Source: Anaerolineae bacterium (GTDB taxonomy: Bacteria > Chloroflexota > Anaerolineae > Aggregatilineales > Aggregatilineaceae). From it: a stretch of DNA of 64,000 bases. The notes below the pieces were generated by a model. The model saw only the letters and a list, made by a program, of their open reading frames with translations, made no database searches and was not told the origin of the DNA. Numbering within the stretch: position 1 is the stretch's first letter; every line of letters begins with the position of its first letter. Where the stretch lies: contig JAFGHR010000124.1 in assembly GCA_016930015.1 (NCBI GenBank), positions 32,411-96,410 on the forward strand, in the 5' to 3' direction. This document shows positions 28,371-37,778 of this stretch, one piece after another. The position numbers and the translations under genes are program-made.

Positions 28371-28934
28371 ATGTACAACGATCACACGCCGATCCCACTC
28401 ACACACCCTCTGCCCACCGTGCAGCCAGCAGCCGCGTCGTTCGTTACCAATCGCGGCATGCAAGCCATCATCCGCCGCGCTCGCCTGGAATACCTGGCAA
28501 CCCAACTGCTGACACTCAGCCGGGCGCTGCGCCTGCCTGTGCCCATTGAGGATATCCTGTATTCGCCGCCGCTGGACCTGTGGCACATCAACCCCGATCA
28601 GCCGCCGCCGTGTTTGATGCAAACCCATGATCCACTGATAAAACGGCTGGAAATGGCCCGCACCGTCGCCCGGCTGGTCGGTGAATCCGGCTGGGAACCC
28701 CGCCAGCGTTTATTAGGCAGCCAGTCGTTTTCGCGCAATGAATCCGACATTTTTTGCATGGCGCTGCTGATACCCACCGCCCTGTTAGCCGGGCTGAATG
28801 AGCAGCAGCGTTTGCCGGGCCGTGTATCATGCCTGTTCCAGGTGCCGGACGAACAGGCCGCGATACGCCTGGTTGAACTGGGTTACGTGGCCCGCACCCA
28901 GGTAAACACACTCACCGAGTGTTTCACCCGCTGA
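28371..28934 (+). CDS. hypothetical protein, degenerate ImmA/IrrE (DUF955)-like
   Basis: LRLPVPIEDIL and SRNESDIFCMALLIPTALL resemble ImmA/IrrE flanking motifs, but no HExxH; SD CGGAGG before ATG. Confidence 0.5.
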   Translation: MYNDHTPIPLTHPLPTVQPAAASFVTNRGMQAIIRRARLEYLATQLLTLSRALRLPVPIEDILYSPPLDLWHINPDQPPPCLMQTHDPLIKRLEMARTVARLVGESGWEPRQRLLGSQSFSRNESDIFCMALLIPTALLAGLNEQQRLPGRVSCLFQVPDEQAAIRLVELGYVARTQVNTLTECFTR

Positions 28935-29018
28935 TCACAAAAACCGCTTTCAGGTTGCAGTTATTCACGACCGCATCTACCATACAAGGGTGACATGGAG
29001 TGTGCTAAAATAACCCTC

Positions 29019-29738
29019 ATGAAACCAGAAACAACACGCACGTACCGTTATTACGATCTGGTCATGGCCCTGTTCGTGACCGTCCTGCTGATCAGCAACC
29101 TGTTGAGCAGCGCCAAGATCATCGACCTGAAAATGGCCATCGGGCCTATCGATCTCGTGTTTGACGCCGGGACGCTGGTCTTCCCGATCAGTTACATTTT
29201 TGGCGATGTGCTCACCGAGGTCTACGGGTACAGGCGCTCGCGGCGCGTCATCTGGACCGGGTTTGGCGCGAATGCCCTGCTCGGCATCTTTGTGTGGTTC
29301 GCGGGAGTGCTGCCCGGTGAGAGCGAATGGCAAACCGATGTCGGCCAAAGCGCGTATGACTCGGTGCTGGGCGGCATCAGCGGCCTGATCCTGGCCAGCC
29401 TGATCGCGTATTTCCTGGGCGAGTTCTCCAACAGTTATGTGCTGGCCAAGATGAAAATCTGGACCGAGGGGCGCTGGCTGTGGACGCGTACCATCGGCAG
29501 TACGCTGGTCGGGCAGGCCGTAGATACCACCGTGTTCATGCTCATGGCGACCGCGTTGGGCGTATTTTCGCCGTCGATTCTTGTGTCGCTGATCGTGACC
29601 AATTACATCCTCAAAGTCGGCTTCGAAGCCAGCCTGACGCCGATGACCTACCAGGTGATCAACACCCTCAAAGCTGCCGAAAACGAAGATTATTACGACC
29701 GCAACACCGACTTCAACCCGTTTAATCTGGGCGTCTAA
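29019..29738 (+). CDS. queuosine precursor transporter, YhhQ/DUF165 family
   Basis: LLISNLLSSAKIIDL...GTLVFPISYIFGDVLTEVYGYRRSRRVIWTGFGAN. Confidence 0.88.
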   Translation: MKPETTRTYRYYDLVMALFVTVLLISNLLSSAKIIDLKMAIGPIDLVFDAGTLVFPISYIFGDVLTEVYGYRRSRRVIWTGFGANALLGIFVWFAGVLPGESEWQTDVGQSAYDSVLGGISGLILASLIAYFLGEFSNSYVLAKMKIWTEGRWLWTRTIGSTLVGQAVDTTVFMLMATALGVFSPSILVSLIVTNYILKVGFEASLTPMTYQVINTLKAAENEDYYDRNTDFNPFNLGV

Positions 29739-29756
29739 CGCCCTGATGAGGACTAC

Positions 29757-30719
29757 ATGCCCGACCAAAACAATGATCTACTGGCACCAATGCCTGACGA
29801 ACAAGAACTACCCGCCGGTCACAAAAGCGGTTTTGTGGCCGTCATCGGGCGGCCCAACGTGGGCAAATCCACGATCATGAACGCCATCCTGGGCGAAAAG
29901 ATCGCGATCGTGAGCCCCAAACCGCAGACAACACGCCTGCGCCAGCTTGGGATATTAACGCGTGACGACGCCCAGGTGATTTTTGTCGATACACCCGGCA
30001 TCCACGATCCGCGCACCACGCTGGGCGAATTTATGGTCCATGTCGCGGTTGAGGCGCTGCGTGATGCCGACGTGATCCTGTTCGTGACCGACGTCAGCCA
30101 GCCGCCCACCCCCGGCGACCGGCGCATCACCGGGTTAATTCAAGAAGCCGAGGACGTGACGCCCGTGCTGCTGGCCCTGAACAAAACCGATCTGCTCAGC
30201 GATATCGAGCAGCTCGATGCGAACAGCCACGCGTACCAGGAACTCGTGCCATCGGCCACGCCGTTTCACACCATCGCCAAGACGAGCACCGGCGTCGATG
30301 CGCTTCTGAACAACCTGATCGAGCGCCTGCCCGAAGGGCCGCGCTACTACCCAAAAGACCAGCTTTCGGATACTGCCGTGCGCGATATCGTGGCCGAGAT
30401 GGTGCGCGAAAAGGTGCTGTTTAACCTGGAACAGGAAGTCCCGCACGGCGTGGCGACCGAAGTCAACGAGTTCAAAGAGCGCAATGCCAACATGACCTAC
30501 ATCAGCGCCACGATCTACGTCGAGCGTGACTCGCACAAGGGCATCATCATCGGCAAAAACGGGCGTATGCTCAAGACGATCAGCCAACAGGCACGGGAGG
30601 AAATCGAACATTTCATCGGCACCCGCGTGTACCTGGAACTGTGGGTTAAGGTGTTGAAGAACTGGCGGCATGACGAACACGCGCTGCGTCGCCTGGGCTA
30701 CCGTATCCCCCGCGAATAG
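29757..30719 (+). CDS. era: GTPase Era
   Basis: GRPNVGKSTIMNAILGEKIAIVSPKPQTTR, DTPGIHDP, NKTD; KH domain GIIIGKNGRMLKTI. Confidence 0.97.
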   Translation: MPDQNNDLLAPMPDEQELPAGHKSGFVAVIGRPNVGKSTIMNAILGEKIAIVSPKPQTTRLRQLGILTRDDAQVIFVDTPGIHDPRTTLGEFMVHVAVEALRDADVILFVTDVSQPPTPGDRRITGLIQEAEDVTPVLLALNKTDLLSDIEQLDANSHAYQELVPSATPFHTIAKTSTGVDALLNNLIERLPEGPRYYPKDQLSDTAVRDIVAEMVREKVLFNLEQEVPHGVATEVNEFKERNANMTYISATIYVERDSHKGIIIGKNGRMLKTISQQAREEIEHFIGTRVYLELWVKVLKNWRHDEHALRRLGYRIPRE

Positions 30720-30732
30720 GGCGCTGCCGATC

Positions 30733-31605
30733 ATGCATGTCGTGACGGCCCAATCCGCCGATGTAACCGGATGGCTGCGCCTGGCGGCAGAGGTTGAACC
30801 GCTGTTTGGCGCGATGGTGGACGATCCCGGCTTTTTGAACGGGCTGTCGAAACACATCGAGCGTCAAACAGCGGTTTGTGTGCGGGCGCAGGATGGGCCG
30901 CCGGGCAGCGCACTCATGGGCGGGCTGCTGCTGTCGCCCTGTTACCCTAAAGTTGAAATAAGCTGGTTGGCCGTGGCCCGCCGCTGGCGGCGTCGCGGGG
31001 TTGGGCGGGCGTTGATGGCACACATTTTAGGCATCATCCCCCCACCGGCAGAGATCGTACTGCTGACGTTTGGTGAGGGTGTGCTGCTGGGCCAGCCTGC
31101 CCGCCGGTTTTACGAAAGGCACGGCTTCACACCCGGCGAACCCGGACCGGTCAACTCCGCCGGGATACCGACGCAGGTATTCCGGCGTGTGCTGGGTGAT
31201 ACACCAACCGTACGGGCTGTGATCCAGCATGATAACCGGTATCTCGTGGTTCAGCACAATTTCAAGCTCAAGGAAAACTTCGGCAAATGGGGGATTCCCG
31301 GCGGGCGCGTTGATCCGGGCGACGACAGCCGGACGGCGACCCTGCGCCGGGAACTGTACGAGGAGTTTGGAATCGGCGTGGATATCGTGCGGTTTATCAA
31401 CATATACCCGTTCAAAACCCGGCTGCACTACGTCTACCACGTCCGGCCCCACAGTACCGACCTGCACATCGATCCCGGTGAAATCCTGGGGCACGCGTGG
31501 CTGACCCTCGATGAAGCCGCCGCATGGCACGCTGCCGGGCGATTCCACACCGGGTTTGAACTGGACGCGATTACCAGCAGCCGCCTGCTCCTGGTCCATC
31601 CATGA
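30733..31605 (+). CDS. GNAT acetyltransferase domain fused to Nudix hydrolase domain
   Basis: VARRWRRRGVGRALMAHIL (GNAT) and GKWGIPGGRVDPGDDSRTATLRRELYEEFGI (Nudix box). Confidence 0.85.
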   Translation: MHVVTAQSADVTGWLRLAAEVEPLFGAMVDDPGFLNGLSKHIERQTAVCVRAQDGPPGSALMGGLLLSPCYPKVEISWLAVARRWRRRGVGRALMAHILGIIPPPAEIVLLTFGEGVLLGQPARRFYERHGFTPGEPGPVNSAGIPTQVFRRVLGDTPTVRAVIQHDNRYLVVQHNFKLKENFGKWGIPGGRVDPGDDSRTATLRRELYEEFGIGVDIVRFINIYPFKTRLHYVYHVRPHSTDLHIDPGEILGHAWLTLDEAAAWHAAGRFHTGFELDAITSSRLLLVHP

Positions 31606-33638
31606 TCACACACCTGGGCCGTTACCACCGCACCGCCGCGCATCACCGCCAGACGATCAATCGCGCCGCCGCCGCGCTGGCGGTGGCGATGATGGTGTGT
31701 TGCGCGATCCTGTTTGCCGACTCCGACAGCAGCCGTCTGGAACTCGCGGTCGCGGCGCTGGTGGCCGGAGTCCTGCTGCAAATCACAGCCCTGTACCTGG
31801 ACCGCCGCCCGCTGCCGGGCCTGCCTATGCCGCGCGGCGGGGCGCTGCTGGCCGCTGAGCGTTCATTCGCGCGGCGGGCGCTGCTGACCGTCTCAGGAGC
31901 CGGGCTGTTATGGGTCGTGGCCGAAACTAACGGCGATTGGATCGGCCTCAAAGAGCGATTCGGTCTGACATCCGGCGCGCAGTTTGGCCTGCTGTGCGCG
32001 GGGATCACGCTGGTCGCGCTGGGACTGGGTGACGTGGGATGGCCCCGGCAGCGACTCACGTGGCCCGTCACACGGCCCGTACCCTGGCGTGGCGTGCTGA
32101 TCGTTGCCGGGATCATGGCCCTGGCGCTGCTGGTGCGCGTGTGGGCGCTGAATACGCTGGTACATGTGTTTGTAGACGAATTGAACTTCGCAACCACCTT
32201 GCAGGGCTTCTGGCGGCAGGATGATGTCGGGCTGCTGGTGCCCATGACGGGCGTCGTCGCCTTCCCCAAGCTGTTCGTTTACTGGCAGGCGCAAACCGTC
32301 GCGCTGATGGGGCGTAACCTGGCCGGGCTGCGGCTGGCAAGCGCCATATTGGGCACGCTGACGATCCCGGCGCTGTACCTGCTGGCGCGCACCCTGTATG
32401 ACCGCCCCACCGCCCTGATCGCGGCGGCGCTGCTGGCCGTGTTTCCCCCGCATATCCACTTCAGCCGCCTGGGGCTGAACAACATCGCCGATCCCCTGTT
32501 CGGCACGCTGGCATTGGCCTTTGCCGCGCGGGGATTACGTTCTAACCGGCGGTTGGACTTTGCGCTGGCGGGTGTCTTTTTGGGCCTGACGCAGTATTTT
32601 TACGAGGGCGGGCGCATCATTTACCCGCTGTTGATGCTGGCGTGGCTGGCTGCCGGGCGGCTGACCTGGCGGCAGCGTCCCCCGTGGCGTGGGCTGGTGA
32701 TCCTGCTGCTGGCGGCAGTGCTGGTATGCATGCCGGTGTATTACACGCTGCTGGCCATCGACGCCCCGCTGACCGCACGCTCCGAGTCGATGAGCCTGCC
32801 GCGCGCGTATTGGAGCGCCCTGCTGCGGTCGTCACCGGGCGACGAGCAGTTCAACGACTACGCCGGGCGCGTGCGGGACACGTTTTTGATCACCGTCCAC
32901 CAGCCCGAACTAAGCAGTTTTTACGGCGGGCAAACGCCGCTGCTGCTGGTGTACATGGTGCCCGCGCTGCTGTTGGGAATCGGGGTTATGCTGGCGCGGC
33001 TGCGCACGCCGGGAGCGCTGCTGCTGGTGGGCTGGATTCTGGCCGTTTCCCTGGGTAACAGCACCCTCGTCGCCAACCTGGACGCGGCGCGTTACGTCGT
33101 GGTGTTCCCGGCGCTGATCCTGGTGTGCGCGCTTGGTATCCGCTGGCTGCTGCACGTGATCGAACCGGCGCGGCTCCACACGGCGGGAATTGTCCTGCTC
33201 GTGATCGGACTCGCTGCCGGGCAGATCGTGTATTATTTCGGGCCGCACATCGACCGTTACAACACCGTGATCCGCGCGGGCAAACATTACCCAGACGGTG
33301 AAGACGCGATCTTCCGGTCGGTGAACTTCCCACCGGGCACGCAGATTCACCTGATCAGCACTACCGTATTTCCGCAGTCTTATGCGTCAGACGCGATCCA
33401 TTTCCTGGCCGATGACCTGGAAGTTGAAACACTCAGCCCGGATGAAATCACGATGGCGTATGTGTGGAATTTGCGGCGGGATGTCGATCACGCGTTTTTT
33501 ATCGAGGCAGGGCTGACCGGGCCCCTTGAACTCTTAGAGGATAGTTTTCAGCTTCAGCCGCCCGTGTACAGCCCGCATGATATCCCACCGGGCGAGGAAT
33601 ACGTGTTGTACTACGCGCCGAGCCTGCTCCGCGACTAG
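31602..33638 (+). CDS. GT39-like GT-C membrane glycosyltransferase
   Basis: Multi-TM; HVFVDELNFATTLQGFWRQDDVG, FPPHIHFSRLGLNNIADPLFGTLALAFAARGLRSNRRLDF; overlaps preceding stop by 4 nt. Confidence 0.83.
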   Translation: MITHLGRYHRTAAHHRQTINRAAAALAVAMMVCCAILFADSDSSRLELAVAALVAGVLLQITALYLDRRPLPGLPMPRGGALLAAERSFARRALLTVSGAGLLWVVAETNGDWIGLKERFGLTSGAQFGLLCAGITLVALGLGDVGWPRQRLTWPVTRPVPWRGVLIVAGIMALALLVRVWALNTLVHVFVDELNFATTLQGFWRQDDVGLLVPMTGVVAFPKLFVYWQAQTVALMGRNLAGLRLASAILGTLTIPALYLLARTLYDRPTALIAAALLAVFPPHIHFSRLGLNNIADPLFGTLALAFAARGLRSNRRLDFALAGVFLGLTQYFYEGGRIIYPLLMLAWLAAGRLTWRQRPPWRGLVILLLAAVLVCMPVYYTLLAIDAPLTARSESMSLPRAYWSALLRSSPGDEQFNDYAGRVRDTFLITVHQPELSSFYGGQTPLLLVYMVPALLLGIGVMLARLRTPGALLLVGWILAVSLGNSTLVANLDAARYVVVFPALILVCALGIRWLLHVIEPARLHTAGIVLLVIGLAAGQIVYYFGPHIDRYNTVIRAGKHYPDGEDAIFRSVNFPPGTQIHLISTTVFPQSYASDAIHFLADDLEVETLSPDEITMAYVWNLRRDVDHAFFIEAGLTGPLELLEDSFQLQPPVYSPHDIPPGEEYVLYYAPSLLRD

Positions 33639-34036
33639 GGCGCGTGGCGCCGGATCGAATCACACAGGAGATCAAACGCCAGCGGCTTGGATAAAAAACC
33701 GCAAGCACCGGCCTGCGCCATCCGCCGCAGTTCGGCGGGCTGCTGCTCAACCGACATACAGAGCACGCACGTGCGGGGCGACGTTTTCAGCAACGCCTTG
33801 GCGGCCTCACAGCCATCAAGGTCCGGCAGGTGAAGGTCCAGCAGCGCAACATCCGGCTTGAGTGTACCGGCGAGCAAAACCGCGTCGCGCGCGGTCCCCG
33901 CCCGGCCAACCACCACAATATCATCTTCTAACGACAACATCATGCTGATGTTGTCACAAATCTCCGGATTATCGTCAACCACGAGCACACGAATCGCGTC
34001 CGGGGCACCGCCTCGCGGCATGGTTCGATCATCCAT
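33635..34036 (-). CDS. stand-alone response regulator receiver domain
   Basis: VLVVDDNPEICDNISMML...DVALLDLHLPDLDG...AGACGFLSKPL. Confidence 0.9.
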   Translation of the reverse strand: MDDRTMPRGGAPDAIRVLVVDDNPEICDNISMMLSLEDDIVVVGRAGTARDAVLLAGTLKPDVALLDLHLPDLDGCEAAKALLKTSPRTCVLCMSVEQQPAELRRMAQAGACGFLSKPLAFDLLCDSIRRHAP

Positions 34037-34110
34037 TTACGTCTCCCTTGTGAGGCTGTAACCGTATCTATAATTATACCTGTGTTCGACCGGTTTTGTC
34101 CGTGCCCAAA

Positions 34111-34135
34111 CAAAAACCCCGGAACACATCCGGGG
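34111..34135 (-). terminator. intrinsic terminator after ribF
   Basis: Minus strand CCCCGGatgtgttCCGGGGTTTTTG. Confidence 0.75.
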
Positions 34136-34165
34136 AGTCACTCATCAATCGGAACAGGCACACGC

Positions 34166-35122
34166 CTACTTCCCCCGGTAGCCGGGTGGTTTGGTCAGGC
34201 GGGATAACCGCTTGCGGCCCTCTACAATATCGCGGTTGACCTGTGCAACCAGCGCATCCACACTAGCGAATCGCTGTTCCGCACGCAGGCGCGTGACCAC
34301 GTCAAACGCCAGCGTCCAGCCGTAGATATCGCGGTCGAAGTCCAGCAAATGCACTTCCAGCCGGACAATACCCCCGTCAAAGGTAGGCCGCCGTCCAACG
34401 TTGGCAACTGCCATATAGGACTCACCGTTGAGGTGCGCCCACCCGGCATACACGCCGTTCATGGGCAGCACCTGTTCCTCCCACATATCCATATTCGCCG
34501 TGGGAAAACCAAGCTGGCGCCCGCGCCCGTCGCCCGGCACAACCTCGGCTTCAACCCGGTAGGGGCGGCCCAACCACTGCGCCGCCTGTTCTACATCACC
34601 CCCGGCCAGCGCGTCACGAATACCCCTGCTGCTGACCGTTTTTCCGGTGCCATCATTCGTCACCAGTCCTATGACCTCCAGTCCAAAGTCTTTTTGCTCG
34701 CCCTGCTCGCGCAAAAAATCAACCGTCCCCTCACGCTTGTAACCCAGCGCAAAGTCCGGGCCAACCCACAGCTCACATAGATTCAGGCGCGTGAGCAGTT
34801 GATCAACAAAGTCTGCGGCGCGAATCCGGCGAACGGTAATATCAAACGGGTGCGTGACCACCAGTTCAACACCCAGATCGCCCAACAGCCGCGCGCGCTG
34901 TTCCGTCGTCACCAGGTAATACCGGCCCGACGCCCGGCCCAACACAACATCCGGATGCGGAAAAAACGTCAGGACTGTGGGCACACAGCCGCGCTGCTGT
35001 GCCGTTTGAACCAGGCGCTTTAACAAGTGCTGGTGACCGCGATGGACGCCGTCAAACACACCAATCGCAACGATCGCCGGGCCGGGCGGCTGCGCATCTT
35101 CTAGCCGGTATACGTGCTGCAT
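34166..35122 (-). CDS. ribF: bifunctional riboflavin kinase/FAD synthetase
   Basis: AIGVFDGVHRGHQHLL, VSSRGIRDAL, GRGRQLGFPTANM. Confidence 0.95.
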   Translation of the reverse strand: MQHVYRLEDAQPPGPAIVAIGVFDGVHRGHQHLLKRLVQTAQQRGCVPTVLTFFPHPDVVLGRASGRYYLVTTEQRARLLGDLGVELVVTHPFDITVRRIRAADFVDQLLTRLNLCELWVGPDFALGYKREGTVDFLREQGEQKDFGLEVIGLVTNDGTGKTVSSRGIRDALAGGDVEQAAQWLGRPYRVEAEVVPGDGRGRQLGFPTANMDMWEEQVLPMNGVYAGWAHLNGESYMAVANVGRRPTFDGGIVRLEVHLLDFDRDIYGWTLAFDVVTRLRAEQRFASVDALVAQVNRDIVEGRKRLSRLTKPPGYRGK

Positions 35123-35253
35123 CGGTTCCCCGTTCTCTCGTGTTCGTCGTGCATGCTGTTTCCCCTTCAAACATAACAAAAACCGGCCATCTGTCCCAAC
35201 GTTTTAGTTTACACAAAAAATCACATGATTTGCAGCCACCTCACCCGAACACC

Positions 35254-35465
35254 CAGGGTTATCGCATCAAATTGAGCGTAGGTTTGTAATCGACGCCTTC
35301 CCCCTAAATCCCCCGTCCAGCCAGGCTGGGCGGGGGACTTTCCAGACACGAGTGACCCCCTGTTTTCCCCTCCATAGCTCGGCTGGGGAGGGGATACCGG
35401 GCGCAGCCTGCGGGCTGAAGCCCGGAGGGGAGGGGCATTGGTTGGGTTTTGATGCAAATACCCTC
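35254..35465 (+). mobile_element. MITE-like element, copy 3, at truB stop codon
   Basis: TIRs CAGGGTTATCGCATCAAA / TTTTGATGCAAATACCCTC; flanks ACCCGAACACC (35243-35253) vs AGCCAAACACC (35466-35476), 9/11. Confidence 0.85.
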
Positions 35466-36360
35466 AGCCAAACACCTTATGGGGTTTCCAGCGCTCATCA
35501 CGCCGTTCCAGCACAGCAAAAAACCGCCCGCCAGGATCATACGCACGCGCCAGATCATGCACCGGCTCGAACGAGTCGCCCAGCCGGACAGACCGCCCAT
35601 GGCGCACATCCTCGGTTTGGTCCGGGTTGAGATGGACGGCGGGCAGATCGGCCAGCGCCAAATCCGGCGGCAGCAGCAGATCGCGCCATGTCCCGGCCTC
35701 GACCGCCGCTTCAAAATCCGGCCACTGAACCGCCTCATCGACCGTAAACGCGCCGCTGGCCGTGCGTTGGAGCGCCGCCAGGTGCGCGCCCACACCGGCC
35801 ACCTGCCCCAGATCACGCGCCAGGCTGCGAATATAGGTCCCCGGTGAGCAGGTCACGTCCAGCGTCACATAAGGAAAATCCCACGCGACCAGGTCCAGCG
35901 CAAAAATCGTGATCGGGCGTGATTCCAGTTCGATGTGCTGCCCGGCGCGCGCCAGATCGTACAAGCGCCGCCCGTCGCGCTTTAACGCGCTGTATATGGG
36001 CGGCACCTGCTCGATATCCCCCCGGAAGCCGTCTAGCGCCTGTTCGACCGCCTCCCGGCTGACGGGATAGAAGTTTTCGGCTATCACATTTCCGCTCGCG
36101 TCGAGCGTGTCGGTTTCGACGCCAAAATGCGCCCGCGCCCGGTACGTCTTGCGCGATCCCATCGCGTACTCGCTGAGGCGGGTGGCCTGTCCCAGGCACA
36201 GCACCAGCACGCCCGTCGCCAGGGGATCGAGCGTCCCGGCGTGGCCGACTTTTTTGACCCGCGTCAAACGCCGCACCCAGGCCACGATATCATGGCTGGT
36301 GGGGCCTTCGGGTTTATCGATGTTGAGCAACCCAAACACGGGTGTCGGTAACGTCGTCAT
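35464..36360 (-). CDS. truB: tRNA pseudouridine(55) synthase TruB
   Basis: LNIDKPEGPTSHDIVAWVRRLTRVKKVGHAGTLDPLATGVLVLCLGQATRL. Confidence 0.96.
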   Translation of the reverse strand: MTTLPTPVFGLLNIDKPEGPTSHDIVAWVRRLTRVKKVGHAGTLDPLATGVLVLCLGQATRLSEYAMGSRKTYRARAHFGVETDTLDASGNVIAENFYPVSREAVEQALDGFRGDIEQVPPIYSALKRDGRRLYDLARAGQHIELESRPITIFALDLVAWDFPYVTLDVTCSPGTYIRSLARDLGQVAGVGAHLAALQRTASGAFTVDEAVQWPDFEAAVEAGTWRDLLLPPDLALADLPAVHLNPDQTEDVRHGRSVRLGDSFEPVHDLARAYDPGGRFFAVLERRDERWKPHKVFG

Positions 36361-36362
36361 CG

Positions 36363-37358
36363 TTATGGCACCAGGGGCGATCCTCTGCGCACTTCGGCTT
36401 TTAACAGGTCAACCACGCGCGGCACGAGTGTCTCTAACGCTTCGTGTATGGTCGCGCCGGACGCCAGCGGATGCCCGCCCCCGCCCAACGATACTGCGAT
36501 GTCCGACGTATCAAAACCCGGCACCGCGCGTATCCCGATCTCGACCGCGTCGCCCTGCTGCTGTTTGAACACCACCGCAATATAGGCATCATCGACCTTA
36601 ACCAGCGTGCTGACCAACCCGGCATCGTCGTAACCGTTATAGTCGGCCTGATCGTACAGGTCGTGAGTGATCACAGCCCAGATCACGTGATCTTCAAGCT
36701 CGACGGTGGGCATCACCGCCCGCCACAGCCGGAATCCTGCCGACCGTATGCGGCTGACCGTGCGCTGGACGATCTCGCCCAGCGAAGCCCCCAGGTCCAT
36801 CAAGCGCTGCACCTTGCCGAATGTGGCCGCCGTAACGTTATCGGTGCGGAAACACAACGTATCGGTGACCATGCCGGTCAGCAGGCAAAACGCCGTTTGG
36901 GTATCAATGGGCGCGTTGAGGCGTTCCAGCCAGTCGAGCACACCTTCGGCAGCGGCGACCGTGTTCAGGTCAACCAGATTCGCCTGGCCGAACAGGGTAT
37001 TGGTGCGGTGATGATCCAGGTTGATCAAGGGTACGCCCGTTTTCAGCGCGACCTGCCCCACCTTGCCCATACGGCTCTCGTCGCCGCAGTCCACGGCGAT
37101 CACCAGGTCAGGCGCCATCGTGTCACGGATGCCGTTTAGCGCGGCGTGCACCTCGTCCGAGCCGGGGATAAACGTCAGGCTGCCGGGCACCCCGCCATCC
37201 ACCGCCGTATACACGGTCTTGCCCATACCGCTCAGCGCATGCGCCAAGCCCAACATCGACCCGATCGCGTCACCGTCCGGGCTGACGTGTGCCACGATCA
37301 AGATACGGGTGGCTTTACCGACCAGTTCATTCGATCTATTCCAGTCCAGAGTCGTCAC
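36363..37358 (-). CDS. nrnA: DHH/DHHA1 phosphoesterase, NrnA-like
   Basis: VAHVSPDGDAIGSMLGLAHAL, INLDHHRTN, GGGGHPLASGATI; GTG start 37358 overlapping rbfA end proposed. Confidence 0.9.
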   Translation of the reverse strand: MTTLDWNRSNELVGKATRILIVAHVSPDGDAIGSMLGLAHALSGMGKTVYTAVDGGVPGSLTFIPGSDEVHAALNGIRDTMAPDLVIAVDCGDESRMGKVGQVALKTGVPLINLDHHRTNTLFGQANLVDLNTVAAAEGVLDWLERLNAPIDTQTAFCLLTGMVTDTLCFRTDNVTAATFGKVQRLMDLGASLGEIVQRTVSRIRSAGFRLWRAVMPTVELEDHVIWAVITHDLYDQADYNGYDDAGLVSTLVKVDDAYIAVVFKQQQGDAVEIGIRAVPGFDTSDIAVSLGGGGHPLASGATIHEALETLVPRVVDLLKAEVRRGSPLVP

Positions 37359-37719
37359 GCTCAGGCTCCTCGTGTGTACCGGATTCGTCCTCATCGTGCA
37401 GCGAGTTGAGCAGTTCATCGATCCGCTCGCCGTGTTCGATCGCCACATCCCAGTGAAAGTGCAGCATGGGCGTTTTACGGAACCGGGTACGTGCGGCTAA
37501 CTCATGGCGCAAAAACCCGCTCGCGCGATCCAACCCGCCCATGACCTCGTCACGGTCATCAAAAGAATGTATGTAAATATCCGCATATTCGATCTCACGG
37601 TCAACCTTGACTTCAGTTACCGTAACCCCTTGCAGCGCCGGATCGGTCACTTCCACCATCAACAACGTACTGATGATGTTATGGATCAACTGCGCAGCGC
37701 GCTCTTGTTTTATCGTCAT
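37336..37719 (-). CDS. rbfA: 30S ribosome-binding factor RbfA
   Basis: IISTLLMVEVTDPALQGVTVTEVKVDREIEYADIYIHSFDD; position between infB and nrnA/truB. Confidence 0.9.
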   Translation of the reverse strand: MTIKQERAAQLIHNIISTLLMVEVTDPALQGVTVTEVKVDREIEYADIYIHSFDDRDEVMGGLDRASGFLRHELAARTRFRKTPMLHFHWDVAIEHGERIDELLNSLHDEDESGTHEEPERDDSGLE

Positions 37720-37778
37720 CACAAACTCCTTATACCACCACATACCATGCGCCACGAATACAAACCGGTGTATGCCGG

